The notes below the pieces were generated by a model. That model was not told the DNA's origin. It did not search any database and was given only the letters and a program-made list of their open reading frames with translations. From Niastella sp. (GTDB lineage: Bacteria; Bacteroidota; Bacteroidia; Chitinophagales; Chitinophagaceae): a stretch of 64,000 bases of DNA. Position 1 is the first letter of the stretch, and each line of letters begins with the position of its first letter. The translations under genes and the position numbers were made by a program. Of the stretch, positions 17,085 to 25,505 are shown in pieces. The stretch is from positions 1 through 64,000 of the forward strand of contig JAGIBF010000025.1 of assembly GCA_017744515.1 (NCBI GenBank). Direction: 5' to 3'.

Positions 17085-18198
17085 CCGGGATAAAAATGTA
17101 GAACACTTCATTGAGCTTATCCGTCAGTCACGGCGCGGGAAGTTCAAGATATACATTGGCATGAGTGCCGGTGTGGGGAAGACTTATCGCATGTTGCAGG
17201 AAGCGCACACGCTGCTGCGCAATGGTGTGGATGTTAAGATCGGCTACATCGAAACGCATAACCGTAAAGAAACGCACGTGCTGCTGGAAGGATTGCCTGT
17301 GATTCCCCGCCGCAAACTATTTTATAAAGGCAAGGAGCTGGAAGAGCTCGATGTACAAGCTGTTCTGAACCTGCACCCCGAAGTAGTGGTGGTGGATGAG
17401 CTGGCGCATACCAATATAGAAGGCAGCAAGAATGAAAAGCGCTGGCAGGACGTAATGGATATACTCGATGCCGGTATCAACGTGATCAGTGCCGTCAATA
17501 TCCAGCACATCGAAAGCCTGAATGAAGAGGTGAAAGAAATAACCGGTATCGAAGTGGCAGAGCGCGTGCCGGATAGTATTCTGAAGCATGCTGATGAAGT
17601 GGTGAACATCGACCTCACGGCCGATGAACTTGTGACCCGGTTGAAGGAGGGTAAAATATATACGCCCGAGAAGATCGAGACTGCCCTGCGCAATTTCTTC
17701 CAATCGGAAAAGATCCTGCAGCTGCGCGAGCTGGCGCTCAAGGAAGTGGCCAGCCAGGTGGAGCGCAAGATAGAGAATGAGCTGCCACGGAATGCTGCAC
17801 GGCAGGAGCGTTTCCTGGCCTGTATCAGCAGCAACCATGAAGTGGCGCGGAAAGTAATACGCAAAACAGCCCGGCTGTCGAGCTATTACAATTCCAAATG
17901 GTACCTGCTGTATGTGCAAACGCCCCGGGAAGATGGTGATAAGATCGGGCTTGCTGCGCAACGCCACCTGATCAACAACTTCAAGCTGGCGACTGAACTG
18001 GGCGGGGAGGTGATTAAAATTAAACATAGTAATATTGCCAAAGGGATCATCGAGGCTGCTGAACAGAAAAAGGTAACTACCATTTGTATTGGGAAGCCAC
18101 ATCTCAGCCTGTTCAATGTGATCATGAATACAGCGGTATTCAATCAATTATTGAATAAGCTGTCTGCCGCAGATATCGATATCGTTATCCTGTCATAA
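17077..18198 (+). CDS. KdpD-like sensor half: KdpD N-domain plus USP domain, no kinase
   Basis: 373 residues. The KdpD domain occupies about 1-230 with Walker A GMSAGVGKT (28-36) and Walker B VVVVDELAHTN (103-113), as in E. coli KdpD. Residues ~235-373 are a universal-stress-protein domain (FLACISSNHEVARKVIRKTA, IIEAAEQKKVTTICIGKPH). The membrane helices, GAF, HisKA and HATPase parts of full-length KdpD are absent; the frame ends cleanly and a separate kinase starts eight bases later. It probably senses intracellular potassium or cyclic nucleotides and passes this to the neighbouring kinase by contact. The symbol kdpD is withheld because it is only half of that protein. Confidence 0.92.
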   Translation: MPDRDKNVEHFIELIRQSRRGKFKIYIGMSAGVGKTYRMLQEAHTLLRNGVDVKIGYIETHNRKETHVLLEGLPVIPRRKLFYKGKELEELDVQAVLNLHPEVVVVDELAHTNIEGSKNEKRWQDVMDILDAGINVISAVNIQHIESLNEEVKEITGIEVAERVPDSILKHADEVVNIDLTADELVTRLKEGKIYTPEKIETALRNFFQSEKILQLRELALKEVASQVERKIENELPRNAARQERFLACISSNHEVARKVIRKTARLSSYYNSKWYLLYVQTPREDGDKIGLAAQRHLINNFKLATELGGEVIKIKHSNIAKGIIEAAEQKKVTTICIGKPHLSLFNVIMNTAVFNQLLNKLSAADIDIVILS

Positions 18199-18206
18199 CT
18201 TATACC

Positions 18207-19907
18207 ATGGGTATTCGTTTAAAAACAAAGTTGTCGCTTGGTCTGGGATTTCTCTTCCTGGTGATCCTCACTTTTGGGATCCTCAGCCTCTATTATATCA
18301 ACCGCCTCAGCGGCGATGCCAATCGTATCCTTAAGAATAATTACGAGTCGTTGGTCTATTCCAACAACATGTTGAAGGCGCTGGAGGATATGCCTGCCGA
18401 TCCGGCTGCCATTACTGCATTCAATAACAACCTCACCAAACAGGAGGCCAATGTAACTGAGGCTGGGGAGAAAGAGTTGTCCGAATCGTTGCGGAAGAAC
18501 TTTAAAGAATTGCTGGCTGCTCCGACTGACTCTTCCAACTACCAGCAATTGCGTGAATCGATCCGCATGGTCAATGACCTGAACCAGGATGCTATTCTGA
18601 AAAAGAATGCTATTGCCACTGCGACCGCAGAGAGCGCACAGCTTTGGCTTACCATCATATTCTCCACGCTTATTCTTATAGTACTCACTTTTATTTACAA
18701 CTTCCCTGGCGTGATTGCCGAGCCTATTGCCAAACTGGCCGAAGGTATCCGCGAGATCGCCAATAAGAATTATGGCAAGCGTATCTATCTTAAGCAGGAT
18801 GATGAGTTTGGAGAACTGGCGCAGGCATTCAATAGCATGGCGGGCAAGCTCGATGAATATGAGAACAGCAACCTTGCCAAGCTCACTTTTGAAAAGAAAC
18901 GTATCGAGACTATCATCAACCAGATGCGTGATGGTATTATAGGCCTTGATGAAAAGAATCATATTCTCTTTCTCAATGCCGTTGCCGAGAAACTGCTTGG
19001 ACTGAAAGAAGCAGATATTATTGGCAAGTATGCACCCGACATGGCACTCAGGAACGACCTGATGCGTACACTCCTGCGGGAAGAGGCGCCTAAGAAAGAG
19101 CTGAAGATATTTGCCGACAACAAGGAAAGCTATTTCAACAAGGACGTGCTGGATGTAATGAACAACGGGCAGCTGGCAGGTAAGGTGATCGTGCTGCGCA
19201 ACATCACCATCTTCCATGAATTGAATGAGGCCAAGACCAATTTTATTGCGACGGTTTCACACGAACTAAAAACGCCTATATCTTCTATCAAGATGAGCGC
19301 CCAGTTGTTGACCGATAACAGGGTGGGAGAATTGAATGCCGAGCAACAGGAACTGACCAAGAGTATCCGAGAAGATGCCAACCGGCTGCTCAACATTACG
19401 AGCGAACTGCTCAATATGTCGCAGGTAGAAACGGGAAATATACAATTGAAGCTTCAGCCGTCTCGGCCGGAAGCCATTGTAGAGCAGGCCATACAGGCCG
19501 TGCAATTTCAGGCACAACAGAAAAGTATTACGCTTCATCCTCAGCTGCCGCCACAACTGCCCGCGGTACAGGCTGACATGGAAAAGACTTCCTGGGTGTT
19601 GATCAATTTACTTACCAACGCGATTAAATATTCTCCTGATGCTTCTGCTATCGACATCGCCGTGCGGCAGGATGGTCAGCAGATCATTTTTACTGTAACG
19701 GACCATGGCAGGGGGATAGATGAAAAATACCTGCCGCGTTTGTTCGACCGCTACTTTAAAGTACCTGGTACGCATGAACGTAATGGTACGGGGCTTGGCC
19801 TTGCTATCTCCAAAGAGTTTATAGAAGCCCAGGGTGGAACGATTTGGGTGAAAAGCCGTATCGGCGAAGGCAGCCTTTTTGGTTTCAATCTGCAGCAGGC
19901 AAAATAA
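18207..19907 (+). CDS. Membrane histidine kinase (HAMP-PAS-HisKA-HATPase)
   Basis: 566 residues. Two membrane helices (about 10-31 and 148-167) enclose a ~115-residue helical extracytoplasmic domain. A HAMP domain follows (about 168-222), then PAS (about 229-325), HisKA with H352 in TVSHELKTPISS, and HATPase with N box LINLLTNAIKYSP, G1 DHGRGIDEKY and G2 GTGLGLAISKEF. It lies eight bases after the KdpD-like half, and together they replace a full-length KdpD. No response regulator is adjacent; the nearest is the NtrC-type protein at 8260-9627, before the pump genes. A terminator follows. Confidence 0.92.
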   Translation: MGIRLKTKLSLGLGFLFLVILTFGILSLYYINRLSGDANRILKNNYESLVYSNNMLKALEDMPADPAAITAFNNNLTKQEANVTEAGEKELSESLRKNFKELLAAPTDSSNYQQLRESIRMVNDLNQDAILKKNAIATATAESAQLWLTIIFSTLILIVLTFIYNFPGVIAEPIAKLAEGIREIANKNYGKRIYLKQDDEFGELAQAFNSMAGKLDEYENSNLAKLTFEKKRIETIINQMRDGIIGLDEKNHILFLNAVAEKLLGLKEADIIGKYAPDMALRNDLMRTLLREEAPKKELKIFADNKESYFNKDVLDVMNNGQLAGKVIVLRNITIFHELNEAKTNFIATVSHELKTPISSIKMSAQLLTDNRVGELNAEQQELTKSIREDANRLLNITSELLNMSQVETGNIQLKLQPSRPEAIVEQAIQAVQFQAQQKSITLHPQLPPQLPAVQADMEKTSWVLINLLTNAIKYSPDASAIDIAVRQDGQQIIFTVTDHGRGIDEKYLPRLFDRYFKVPGTHERNGTGLGLAISKEFIEAQGGTIWVKSRIGEGSLFGFNLQQAK

Positions 19908-19933
19908 TACAGACACCAATTCTTCAACTATTG

Positions 19934-19968
19934 CAGGTCTCTGATTCATCAGGGACCTGTTTGTTTTA
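19934..19968 (+). terminator. Terminator after the histidine kinase
   Basis: CAGGTCTCTGA (19934-19944) and TCAGGGACCTG (19949-19959) pair with one wobble across a TTCA loop; TTTGTTTT follows. Confidence 0.82.
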
Positions 19969-19989
19969 TACTCCTTACGATAATTCTCT

Positions 19990-20031
19990 TTTCATTTTAA
20001 CAATCGCTTTTTCATTTTGAAAGGGAGTAAG
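19990..20031 (+). promoter_or_regulatory. Tandem TTYC-N5-GRAA operators and right copy of the 26-base inverted repeat
   Basis: A degenerate site TTTCATTTTAACA (19990-20002) and a perfect one TTTCATTTTGAAA (20010-20022) have centres 20 bases apart. Bases 20006-20031 are the reverse complement of 16050-16075. The element is about 150 bases upstream of the secreted-protein/porin pair and so probably controls it. No clear core promoter is visible between here and 20167; a TTGGCA-N8-GGC stretch at ~20112 has the wrong spacing for sigma-54 by one base. Confidence 0.6.
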
Positions 20032-20166
20032 CCGGTCTCTTGTTATTGCTGTATTTAATGATCATCCGTTAAAGTGTTGTGCAGTAAAGGGTTTGGTCTT
20101 TGTTGCGCGATTGGCATCGTTTAAGGCATTCCTTTTGACTCCTTACTGGCCAAATCACAAACAAAA

Positions 20167-20586
20167 ATGAAGAGGACAGTTATCACCATCGCTATCTCCG
20201 CTCTATTAGGTAGCGCTTCCTTTGCAAACGGCAATGGACAAGGAGAAAAGGCACAGCGTAAAGCCGGTAAGAAACAATATGAGATCGTCGGTCGTGTAAA
20301 ATATGAACTGCTGGATACCACCTTATTCAATTTATATCGCGCACAGCGACCTATTGCCAGCACTAAAGGTATTCCTCCTTACACGACCGCTTATTTCTTT
20401 AAAACAGCCAACGGGGAAATACGCCCGCTCACTATCCAATACCTGAAGAAAAACTGGTCATCCGTACCTGCTTTTCATTATGCCCTCGATGCTCAGTTTC
20501 GCTCCGACAGCGAACTGAGCGCCTGGGATCCCTGCCAGAAAATGTACAAAGTAAAATACCTGCTCAGCCAGGCATTGTTAAACTAA
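20167..20586 (+). CDS. Small secreted protein of unknown function, porin partner
   Basis: 139 residues with a clear signal peptide (MKRTVITIAISALLGSASFA, cleavage after residue ~20). The mature part begins glycine-rich and basic (NGNGQGEKAQRKAGKK) and then has mixed strands (YEIVGRVKYELLDTTLF, TTAYFFKTANGEIRPLTIQYLKKNW). No lipobox is present and only one cysteine. The family is not recognised. It is 43 bases upstream of the porin gene and follows the operator pair, so it is probably co-expressed with the porin in the potassium response; this is inference. Confidence 0.75.
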   Translation: MKRTVITIAISALLGSASFANGNGQGEKAQRKAGKKQYEIVGRVKYELLDTTLFNLYRAQRPIASTKGIPPYTTAYFFKTANGEIRPLTIQYLKKNWSSVPAFHYALDAQFRSDSELSAWDPCQKMYKVKYLLSQALLN

Positions 20587-20629
20587 AAAATATCAAACTC
20601 AGACTTCAGACATTCTTAAAAAACACACA

Positions 20630-21958
20630 ATGAAAAAAAGTTTATTATTAGCCGCGTGTTTAGGTGCAACCGTCGTGCTGAATGCCCAAAGTGATACTAC
20701 CGCGCCAGCTCCTAAAATACCATTTGACGGCATGGACCTTGGATGGATAAACGGACAGAACAGGCAATCTGATTTTCCTTTGATCCTGAAAGATAAAAAG
20801 GGAGAGACGATTCTCACCGGCGTAGCTTATGTAGATGCTTATTTCAACTATGATTTCCACAAGCCCAAGGACAATACACATACGATCTCTTCCAGTATAG
20901 GCCGTAGCAATGAGTTTACCATCAACATGGCCAGTGTTGGTATTGAAAGTTATTACAAGAACATCATTGGCCGTCTTTGGCTGCAATATGGTCAAATGGG
21001 TTCTATCGTGCAGGACCTCGATGGTACTGCCAACCATGGTAAGAACAGCAGCATCGGCAACCTTAAATACATTCGTGAAGCGGCAGCTGGTTATCACTTC
21101 AACAAGTGGTATGGCATCAATGTGGAGATGGGTATCTTCATGAGCTATATTGGTCTCGAAAGTTATGTGCTCGGTGAGAACTGGTCTTACCAGCGTAGCA
21201 TGGTGTGCGAGTTTACGCCTTTCTATTTCCAGGGCTTGCGCGCGCAGGTATTCCCTTCTAAGAAATTCAAAACGGAGTTGTGGCTGCTCAATGGCTGGCA
21301 AACTTACAATGGCTGGAACTCAGGTATTGGCATTGGTTCTTCCAGTTATTACCGCCCTACAGAGAACCTGCAATTGGTAGCTAATTTCTACCTCAATGGT
21401 CAGGATACGCGTAACAACTCCAGCGTCAGGCGCTTTCACCATGACAACAGTGTTGTTGCACGATATTATAAGAACAAAGACAGCAAGGGCGTCTCCCAGG
21501 CTGCGTTCAGCATCAATAGCCATTATGGTTTTCAAACGGGTGGCGGCATAAAGGCAAAAGACAATTACATGATGGGTACGTCGGTTTCTAACCGCGTATG
21601 GTTCAACAGGAATAAACTGGCGCTCACCCTGAGGGGGGATGTGCTTACCAATCCTGGCGTGTACCTGGCTTATGCTCCTTCTCCCGTTGCGCCTAATGAC
21701 TTTACCGATGCCATCGGTGCCGATCCCAAACAAAAGCTGAACCTGCAGCAGTTTACGACCACGTTCGATATTATGCCGAATGATCATTTCACGTTGCGCT
21801 TCGAATATGGTTACCGTCATAGCAACGTACCTTATTTCGCCGGTCCCGGTGGTACCACTTCCCCTGACGGATGGGCCGACACGCCTGCTGGCGCCTGGCG
21901 TCCCGACCTCAGGAAAAGTGAGAACCGCGTTTTGGTGGCCGCCAGCTTCAGGTTGTAA
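20630..21958 (+). CDS. Outer-membrane beta-barrel porin (BBP2-like)
   Basis: 442 residues. Signal peptide MKKSLLLAACLGATVVLNAQ is followed by alternating hydrophobic strands with aromatic ends (YVDAYFNYDFHKP, RLWLQYGQM, LWLLNGWQTYNGWNSGIG, TLRFEYGYRHSNVPYF) and a C-terminal strand ending in VAASFRL with a terminal hydrophobic pattern. It resembles the OmpL-like/BBP2 porin group of Bacteroidota. Sequence reading cannot set ion selectivity. Its position beside kdp sensor genes and shared operators suggests an outer-membrane path for potassium or other ions when the Kdp pump is induced. A perfect terminator follows. Confidence 0.82.
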   Translation: MKKSLLLAACLGATVVLNAQSDTTAPAPKIPFDGMDLGWINGQNRQSDFPLILKDKKGETILTGVAYVDAYFNYDFHKPKDNTHTISSSIGRSNEFTINMASVGIESYYKNIIGRLWLQYGQMGSIVQDLDGTANHGKNSSIGNLKYIREAAAGYHFNKWYGINVEMGIFMSYIGLESYVLGENWSYQRSMVCEFTPFYFQGLRAQVFPSKKFKTELWLLNGWQTYNGWNSGIGIGSSSYYRPTENLQLVANFYLNGQDTRNNSSVRRFHHDNSVVARYYKNKDSKGVSQAAFSINSHYGFQTGGGIKAKDNYMMGTSVSNRVWFNRNKLALTLRGDVLTNPGVYLAYAPSPVAPNDFTDAIGADPKQKLNLQQFTTTFDIMPNDHFTLRFEYGYRHSNVPYFAGPGGTTSPDGWADTPAGAWRPDLRKSENRVLVAASFRL

Positions 21959-21984
21959 GAATGAGTATTATGTGTGCCTGTAGC

Positions 21985-22015
21985 AAGGGGGATGCTTCTG
22001 CATCCCCCTTTTTTA
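21985..22015 (+). terminator. Terminator after the porin gene
   Basis: AAGGGGGATGC (21985-21995) pairs perfectly with GCATCCCCCTT (22000-22010) across a TTCT loop, and a T run continues to 22014. Confidence 0.92.
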
Positions 22016-22040
22016 TTAGTTTTAGTGAAAACCTGCGTGC

Positions 22041-22850
22041 GTGATCTTTAAAAGAATTACACCCCCGGCCGATCTGGAAAAGATCATCGACTGTTATTGG
22101 ATCATCGAAAATGATGATCCCACGCCTTACCGGCAAAAGATCATTCCCGACGGATATTGCGAGATCATCTTTCATTATAAAGACCCTTATCGTATTTGCC
22201 TTACAAATACCTGGGAGCAACAGTCCATGCACCTGGTTGCTGGCCAGATCAGCCGGCATTTCTTCCTGGAGAATACAGGACAGTCTGGTATTATTGGTAT
22301 CAAGATGAAGCCTGCGGCGCTCACTCATTTGTTTGGGCTGGAGATGCATGCGCTCACGGATAAGGTGGTGGATGTGCCGGTAGTGCTGGGAAAACGGCTG
22401 GAAGGCCTTGAGCGTGACCTGCGTCTTACGCAGGATCATACCGGATATGTGAACCTGCTTAATGATCATTTCCGGAAGTTATTGTTGGCTGTTGATTACA
22501 AGGCATCTCCTGCCGATCGGGCCATTGACCTCATTTTTGCACACAAGGGCATGATTGCTGTGACGGATATCGTGGAGCGTACCGGTGTGGGCGAACGGCA
22601 ACTGGAGCGGTTGTTTAAAAAGTATGTTGGGTTATCGCCCAAGTTCTTTGCCCGGATTGTTCGCTTCAGCACCATCTTCCAACTTATTCAGCAGGAAGAC
22701 CCGGGCTGGGCCGGGCTTGCTTATGAATCCGGTTATTATGATCAATCGCATTTTATCCGCAACTTCAAGGCGTTTACAGGTGAAGATCCTTCCCGTTATG
22801 GCTTCGATGAAAAGAACATGGCCAACTTCTTCCTGAAAAAGAAATCCTGA
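22041..22850 (+). CDS. AraC-family transcriptional regulator
   Basis: 269 residues from a GTG start (no better ATG nearby). The N-terminal ~150 residues (PPADLEKIIDCYWIIENDDPTPYRQKIIPDGYCEIIFHY) match the DUF6597-type effector domain. The C-terminus is a double HTH of the AraC type: TDIVERTGVGERQLERLFKKYVGLSPKFFARIVRF and WAGLAYESGYYDQSHFIRNFKAFTGEDPSRY. It stands between two terminators. The next gene, a small DUF6265-like protein 67 bases downstream in the same direction, could be co-transcribed. Target genes and ligand are unknown. Confidence 0.9.
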   Translation: MIFKRITPPADLEKIIDCYWIIENDDPTPYRQKIIPDGYCEIIFHYKDPYRICLTNTWEQQSMHLVAGQISRHFFLENTGQSGIIGIKMKPAALTHLFGLEMHALTDKVVDVPVVLGKRLEGLERDLRLTQDHTGYVNLLNDHFRKLLLAVDYKASPADRAIDLIFAHKGMIAVTDIVERTGVGERQLERLFKKYVGLSPKFFARIVRFSTIFQLIQQEDPGWAGLAYESGYYDQSHFIRNFKAFTGEDPSRYGFDEKNMANFFLKKKS

Positions 22851-22917
22851 ATGCCCCATGTCGGCTTTGTACAATACTAGGTGCAGGAGAGGATTTACTT
22901 TCGTGGTAAAATAATAT

Positions 22918-23391
22918 ATGAGCATGAAGCATATCCTTATCGCCCTTTTGTTGGCGCTGTTGGCCGAAGGCTTGCAGGCGCAGAATATTTCAAAGGAAAC
23001 TACCGACAATTTTAATAAACTCACCTGGCTTACCGGTACCTGGAACCGCACCAATGTGAAGGCAGGTCGAAAAGCCCATGAACGGTGGGAGATGGTGGGC
23101 AGCCACGCCATGAAGGGGTTTGGGGTAACGATGAAGGAGCAGGATACTGCGTTTGTGGAGAAGCTGCAACTGGTGATCAAAGACAATAAGATATGGTATG
23201 TGGCTGATGTGGCGCACAATGAAGCGCCTGTCTTTTTTGAGCTTACTGCCATTTCCAATGATGGCTTTACCTGCGAGAACTCTGCTCATGATTTTCCGAA
23301 GAAGATTGTATATAAGTTGAATGGTAATAAACTGATAGCTACTATCTCCGGTGATGGCAAGTCATTCGACTATTTGTTTGAACGCTTGTAG
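22918..23391 (+). CDS. DUF6265-like small exported protein
   Basis: 157 residues. An N-terminal signal peptide (MKHILIALLLALLAEGLQAQ from the second Met) precedes a domain with LTWLTGTWNRTN, GRKAHERWEMVG and ENSAHDFPKKIVYKL. The pattern W-L-x-G-x-W followed by HDFP is that of the DUF6265 family, a small beta-barrel of unknown function. A TTTACTTTCG stretch 20 bases upstream is a one-mismatch promoter box. A strong terminator follows. No function is proposed. Confidence 0.8.
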   Translation: MSMKHILIALLLALLAEGLQAQNISKETTDNFNKLTWLTGTWNRTNVKAGRKAHERWEMVGSHAMKGFGVTMKEQDTAFVEKLQLVIKDNKIWYVADVAHNEAPVFFELTAISNDGFTCENSAHDFPKKIVYKLNGNKLIATISGDGKSFDYLFERL

Positions 23392-23411
23392 GCATCCATG
23401 AAAAATGATCA

Positions 23412-23447
23412 ACAAAAAGGCCAGCTCACGAAGGCTGGTCTTTTTGT
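23412..23447 (+). terminator. Terminator after the DUF6265-like gene
   Basis: ACAAAAAGGCCAGC (23412-23425) pairs with GCTGGTCTTTTTGT (23434-23447), with one G-T wobble. The right arm supplies the T tract, and the stem would also work on the opposite strand. Confidence 0.85.
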
Positions 23448-23503
23448 TTGCGCTTATTCTTGCGTAATTGTACTCAAAAATTCTGCTGCTGTTGATGCAT
23501 TAT

Positions 23504-23534
23504 CCATTATACGGATAAGATATCCGTATAATGG
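23504..23534 (+). promoter_or_regulatory. Perfect 14-3-14 palindrome in the 23448-23765 non-coding stretch
   Basis: CCATTATACGGATA, loop AGA, then TATCCGTATAATGG: 14 bases in each arm with no mismatch. A shorter relative, CGGATAGGATATCC, follows at ~23679. The surrounding 318 bases hold no credible gene and no clear promoter box. The palindrome may be an operator for the T9SS protein at 23766 or an RNA hairpin; it has no T tract. Confidence 0.7.
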
Positions 23535-23765
23535 TTAGGAATCCCCGTTGTAGTAAAGGTGATAGTTCTATCTTTGGTCCAACCTGTATTGAACAACCTG
23601 TTTGAATTCTACAGCCCTGTAGACGCTTTGTTTTGTAGCTGGATACTTTACTTCACTTGAGATCTTACTGAATGTTCGGATAGGATATCCTGTCAGATGG
23701 TTATTTTATTTGTTTCACCCGGGGAGACACGATGTACTCAATTGCTTACCTCTAAATATGTGCTT

Positions 23766-25415
23766 ATGGCAAACAGAAAATTTACACTCGGAAAAAATGT
23801 TCTTACCTGCATGCTCTTTTTGTATTGTCTGGTTATTATTACCAGCTTTACCGGCAATAACCGGTCCAAACATGTTGAGAATGATCAACTTTTTTTCATT
23901 ATCAATAAAACGGTTCAGCAGCCAAAGGCAATGATGCTATTCGGGCCAACTGATGACAGGGATGGCGATGGTGTATTGGATGGCGTGGATGTAGATGATG
24001 ACAATGATGGTATTACCGATCTGCAGGAAAGCCCGACTGGTCTCGATCCGTTTGGTAATGATAACGGTGTTGGCGCGCTCAATTACCAGGACAATACCAT
24101 GCCAGGATGGGTGGATGTTAATTTTGATGGTATCGACGACCGGTACGACATGGATCGTGATGGTATTATCAACAGCTATGATCATGACACAGATGGGGAT
24201 GGTATTCCGGATGTATTGGAGGCCGGCTTTATCGATGCTAATGCAGATGGGCAAATAGATGGTCTTACCACTGCGCCCAATGGGTTGAGGACGACTGTGC
24301 CTGTAGGATTCACTCCTCCCAATCACGATACCGATCCACTGCCCGACTTCCGGGATATCGATTCTGATGGTGATGGTATTACAGATAATGTAGAAGGACA
24401 GTTCACGCACTATTATGTGTTGCCTTCAGGCCTGGATTTCGACCAGGATGGTATCGATAATTCTTACGATAAGGATAGTAACCCATTTTGTACTACTCAA
24501 GGTATTGTTCCCGTGAACTTTCAGGGTGCTGTAGACGTACTGGCTGATTATATCGACACGGATACCGATGATGATGGCAGGCCTGATCTTATAGAAGGAC
24601 ATGATGCGAACCTGGACGGCGTAGCCGATTTCACGCCTACGGGTCTCGATACCGATGGTGATGGCCTGGATAATGTTTTCGATCTCGATAATTCAGGACC
24701 TAATGTCCGCAATGCAGGCATGAACCAAATTCCCACTCCGCCATTCTTTGATTCCAATCCCCCTGCTAATCCTCCCGGAATACTTGGCTGCAGAGGGCCA
24801 TTGCAGAAAAGTATAGCTTCCGATCTCGACCGGACCTGGAGGACTGTCAATTCCACCTTGCCCCTTACTCTTGTAAGGTTTACAGCCGAAAGGCAGGATG
24901 GTAGCATATTGCTCAATTGGGAATCGGAAAATGAGGTCAACTTCCGGGAATATGTACTGGAAAGAAGCAAGGATGGTTTAAACTTTGCTGCTGTGGCTAC
25001 TATACCTGGTAAGGGTGGATTGCAGGCTTTGTATGCTTACACCGATAACCTGAGTGCGCAGACTGGCAGCAAGTTATATTACAGGTTGAAACAGGTAGAT
25101 AACAACGAACGCTTTGTTTACAGCAGGATACTGGCAATAACCACTCAAAAGATCGTAGGCATGTCCCTGAACATGGCGCCCAATCCATCCAGCGGTAATG
25201 TGAATATTAGCATTGCATCCGATAAGAAGCGAAATATCACCATCAATGTGTTTGACAATATCGGCAGGTTGCTGATCACGCAGCGTACAGGTGTTGGTGC
25301 AGGTGATAATATTGTGCCGCTGTCAAGGGCCAATACCCTTCAGGGTGGTACGTATACGGTAATCATCAATGACGGCGAACTGAAGCTGTCACAAAAACTA
25401 CTGATACAGAAATAA
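23766..25415 (+). CDS. Surface protein with aspartate-rich calcium repeats and T9SS sorting domain
   Basis: 549 residues from ATG 23766; an earlier in-frame start at 23697 adds a poor leader. A signal/anchor segment lies at residues ~12-31. Residues ~60-340 carry many DxDxDGxxD motifs (DRDGDGVLDGVD, DTDGDGIPD, DSDGDGITD, DTDGDGLDN), as in thrombospondin type-3 repeats that bind calcium. A ~90-residue domain (VRFTAERQDGSILLNWESENEVNFREYVLER) is the fibronectin-like module often found before T9SS tails. The end, MNMAPNPSSGNVNISIA ... GGTYTVIINDGELKLSQKLLI, is the type IX sorting domain. It probably is an adhesin or structural surface protein; function unknown. Confidence 0.85.
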   Translation: MANRKFTLGKNVLTCMLFLYCLVIITSFTGNNRSKHVENDQLFFIINKTVQQPKAMMLFGPTDDRDGDGVLDGVDVDDDNDGITDLQESPTGLDPFGNDNGVGALNYQDNTMPGWVDVNFDGIDDRYDMDRDGIINSYDHDTDGDGIPDVLEAGFIDANADGQIDGLTTAPNGLRTTVPVGFTPPNHDTDPLPDFRDIDSDGDGITDNVEGQFTHYYVLPSGLDFDQDGIDNSYDKDSNPFCTTQGIVPVNFQGAVDVLADYIDTDTDDDGRPDLIEGHDANLDGVADFTPTGLDTDGDGLDNVFDLDNSGPNVRNAGMNQIPTPPFFDSNPPANPPGILGCRGPLQKSIASDLDRTWRTVNSTLPLTLVRFTAERQDGSILLNWESENEVNFREYVLERSKDGLNFAAVATIPGKGGLQALYAYTDNLSAQTGSKLYYRLKQVDNNERFVYSRILAITTQKIVGMSLNMAPNPSSGNVNISIASDKKRNITINVFDNIGRLLITQRTGVGAGDNIVPLSRANTLQGGTYTVIINDGELKLSQKLLIQK

Positions 25416-25448
25416 CTCAGTGTAAGGTCGGCGCATAGTAAGCAAGAC

Positions 25449-25480
25449 AGGGCCCTTCCTGCATGAGGGGCCCTTTTCCT
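25449..25480 (+). terminator. Terminator after the calcium-repeat protein
   Basis: AGGGCCCTTC (25449-25458) pairs with GAGGGGCCCT region (25465-25474) with one mismatch, followed by TTTTCCTTG. Confidence 0.7.
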
Positions 25481-25505
25481 TGTAGCCGAAGAACTAATCA
25501 GGTAT

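Noticed and set aside
17317..18147. Minus-strand open frame of about 276 codons inside the KdpD-like gene
   Set aside because: Antisense to a gene with Walker A and B motifs; composition rich in His and Leu with no family pattern.
20100..20135. Sigma-54 promoter upstream of the secreted protein/porin unit
   Set aside because: TTGGCA is followed by GGC one base too far for the -24/-12 spacing, so the match is not accepted.
23940..24700. Aspartate/glycine-rich repeats as DNA tandem repeats
   Set aside because: The repetition is at the protein level (DxDxDG motifs) with varied spacing and codons; it is not a DNA satellite or CRISPR array.
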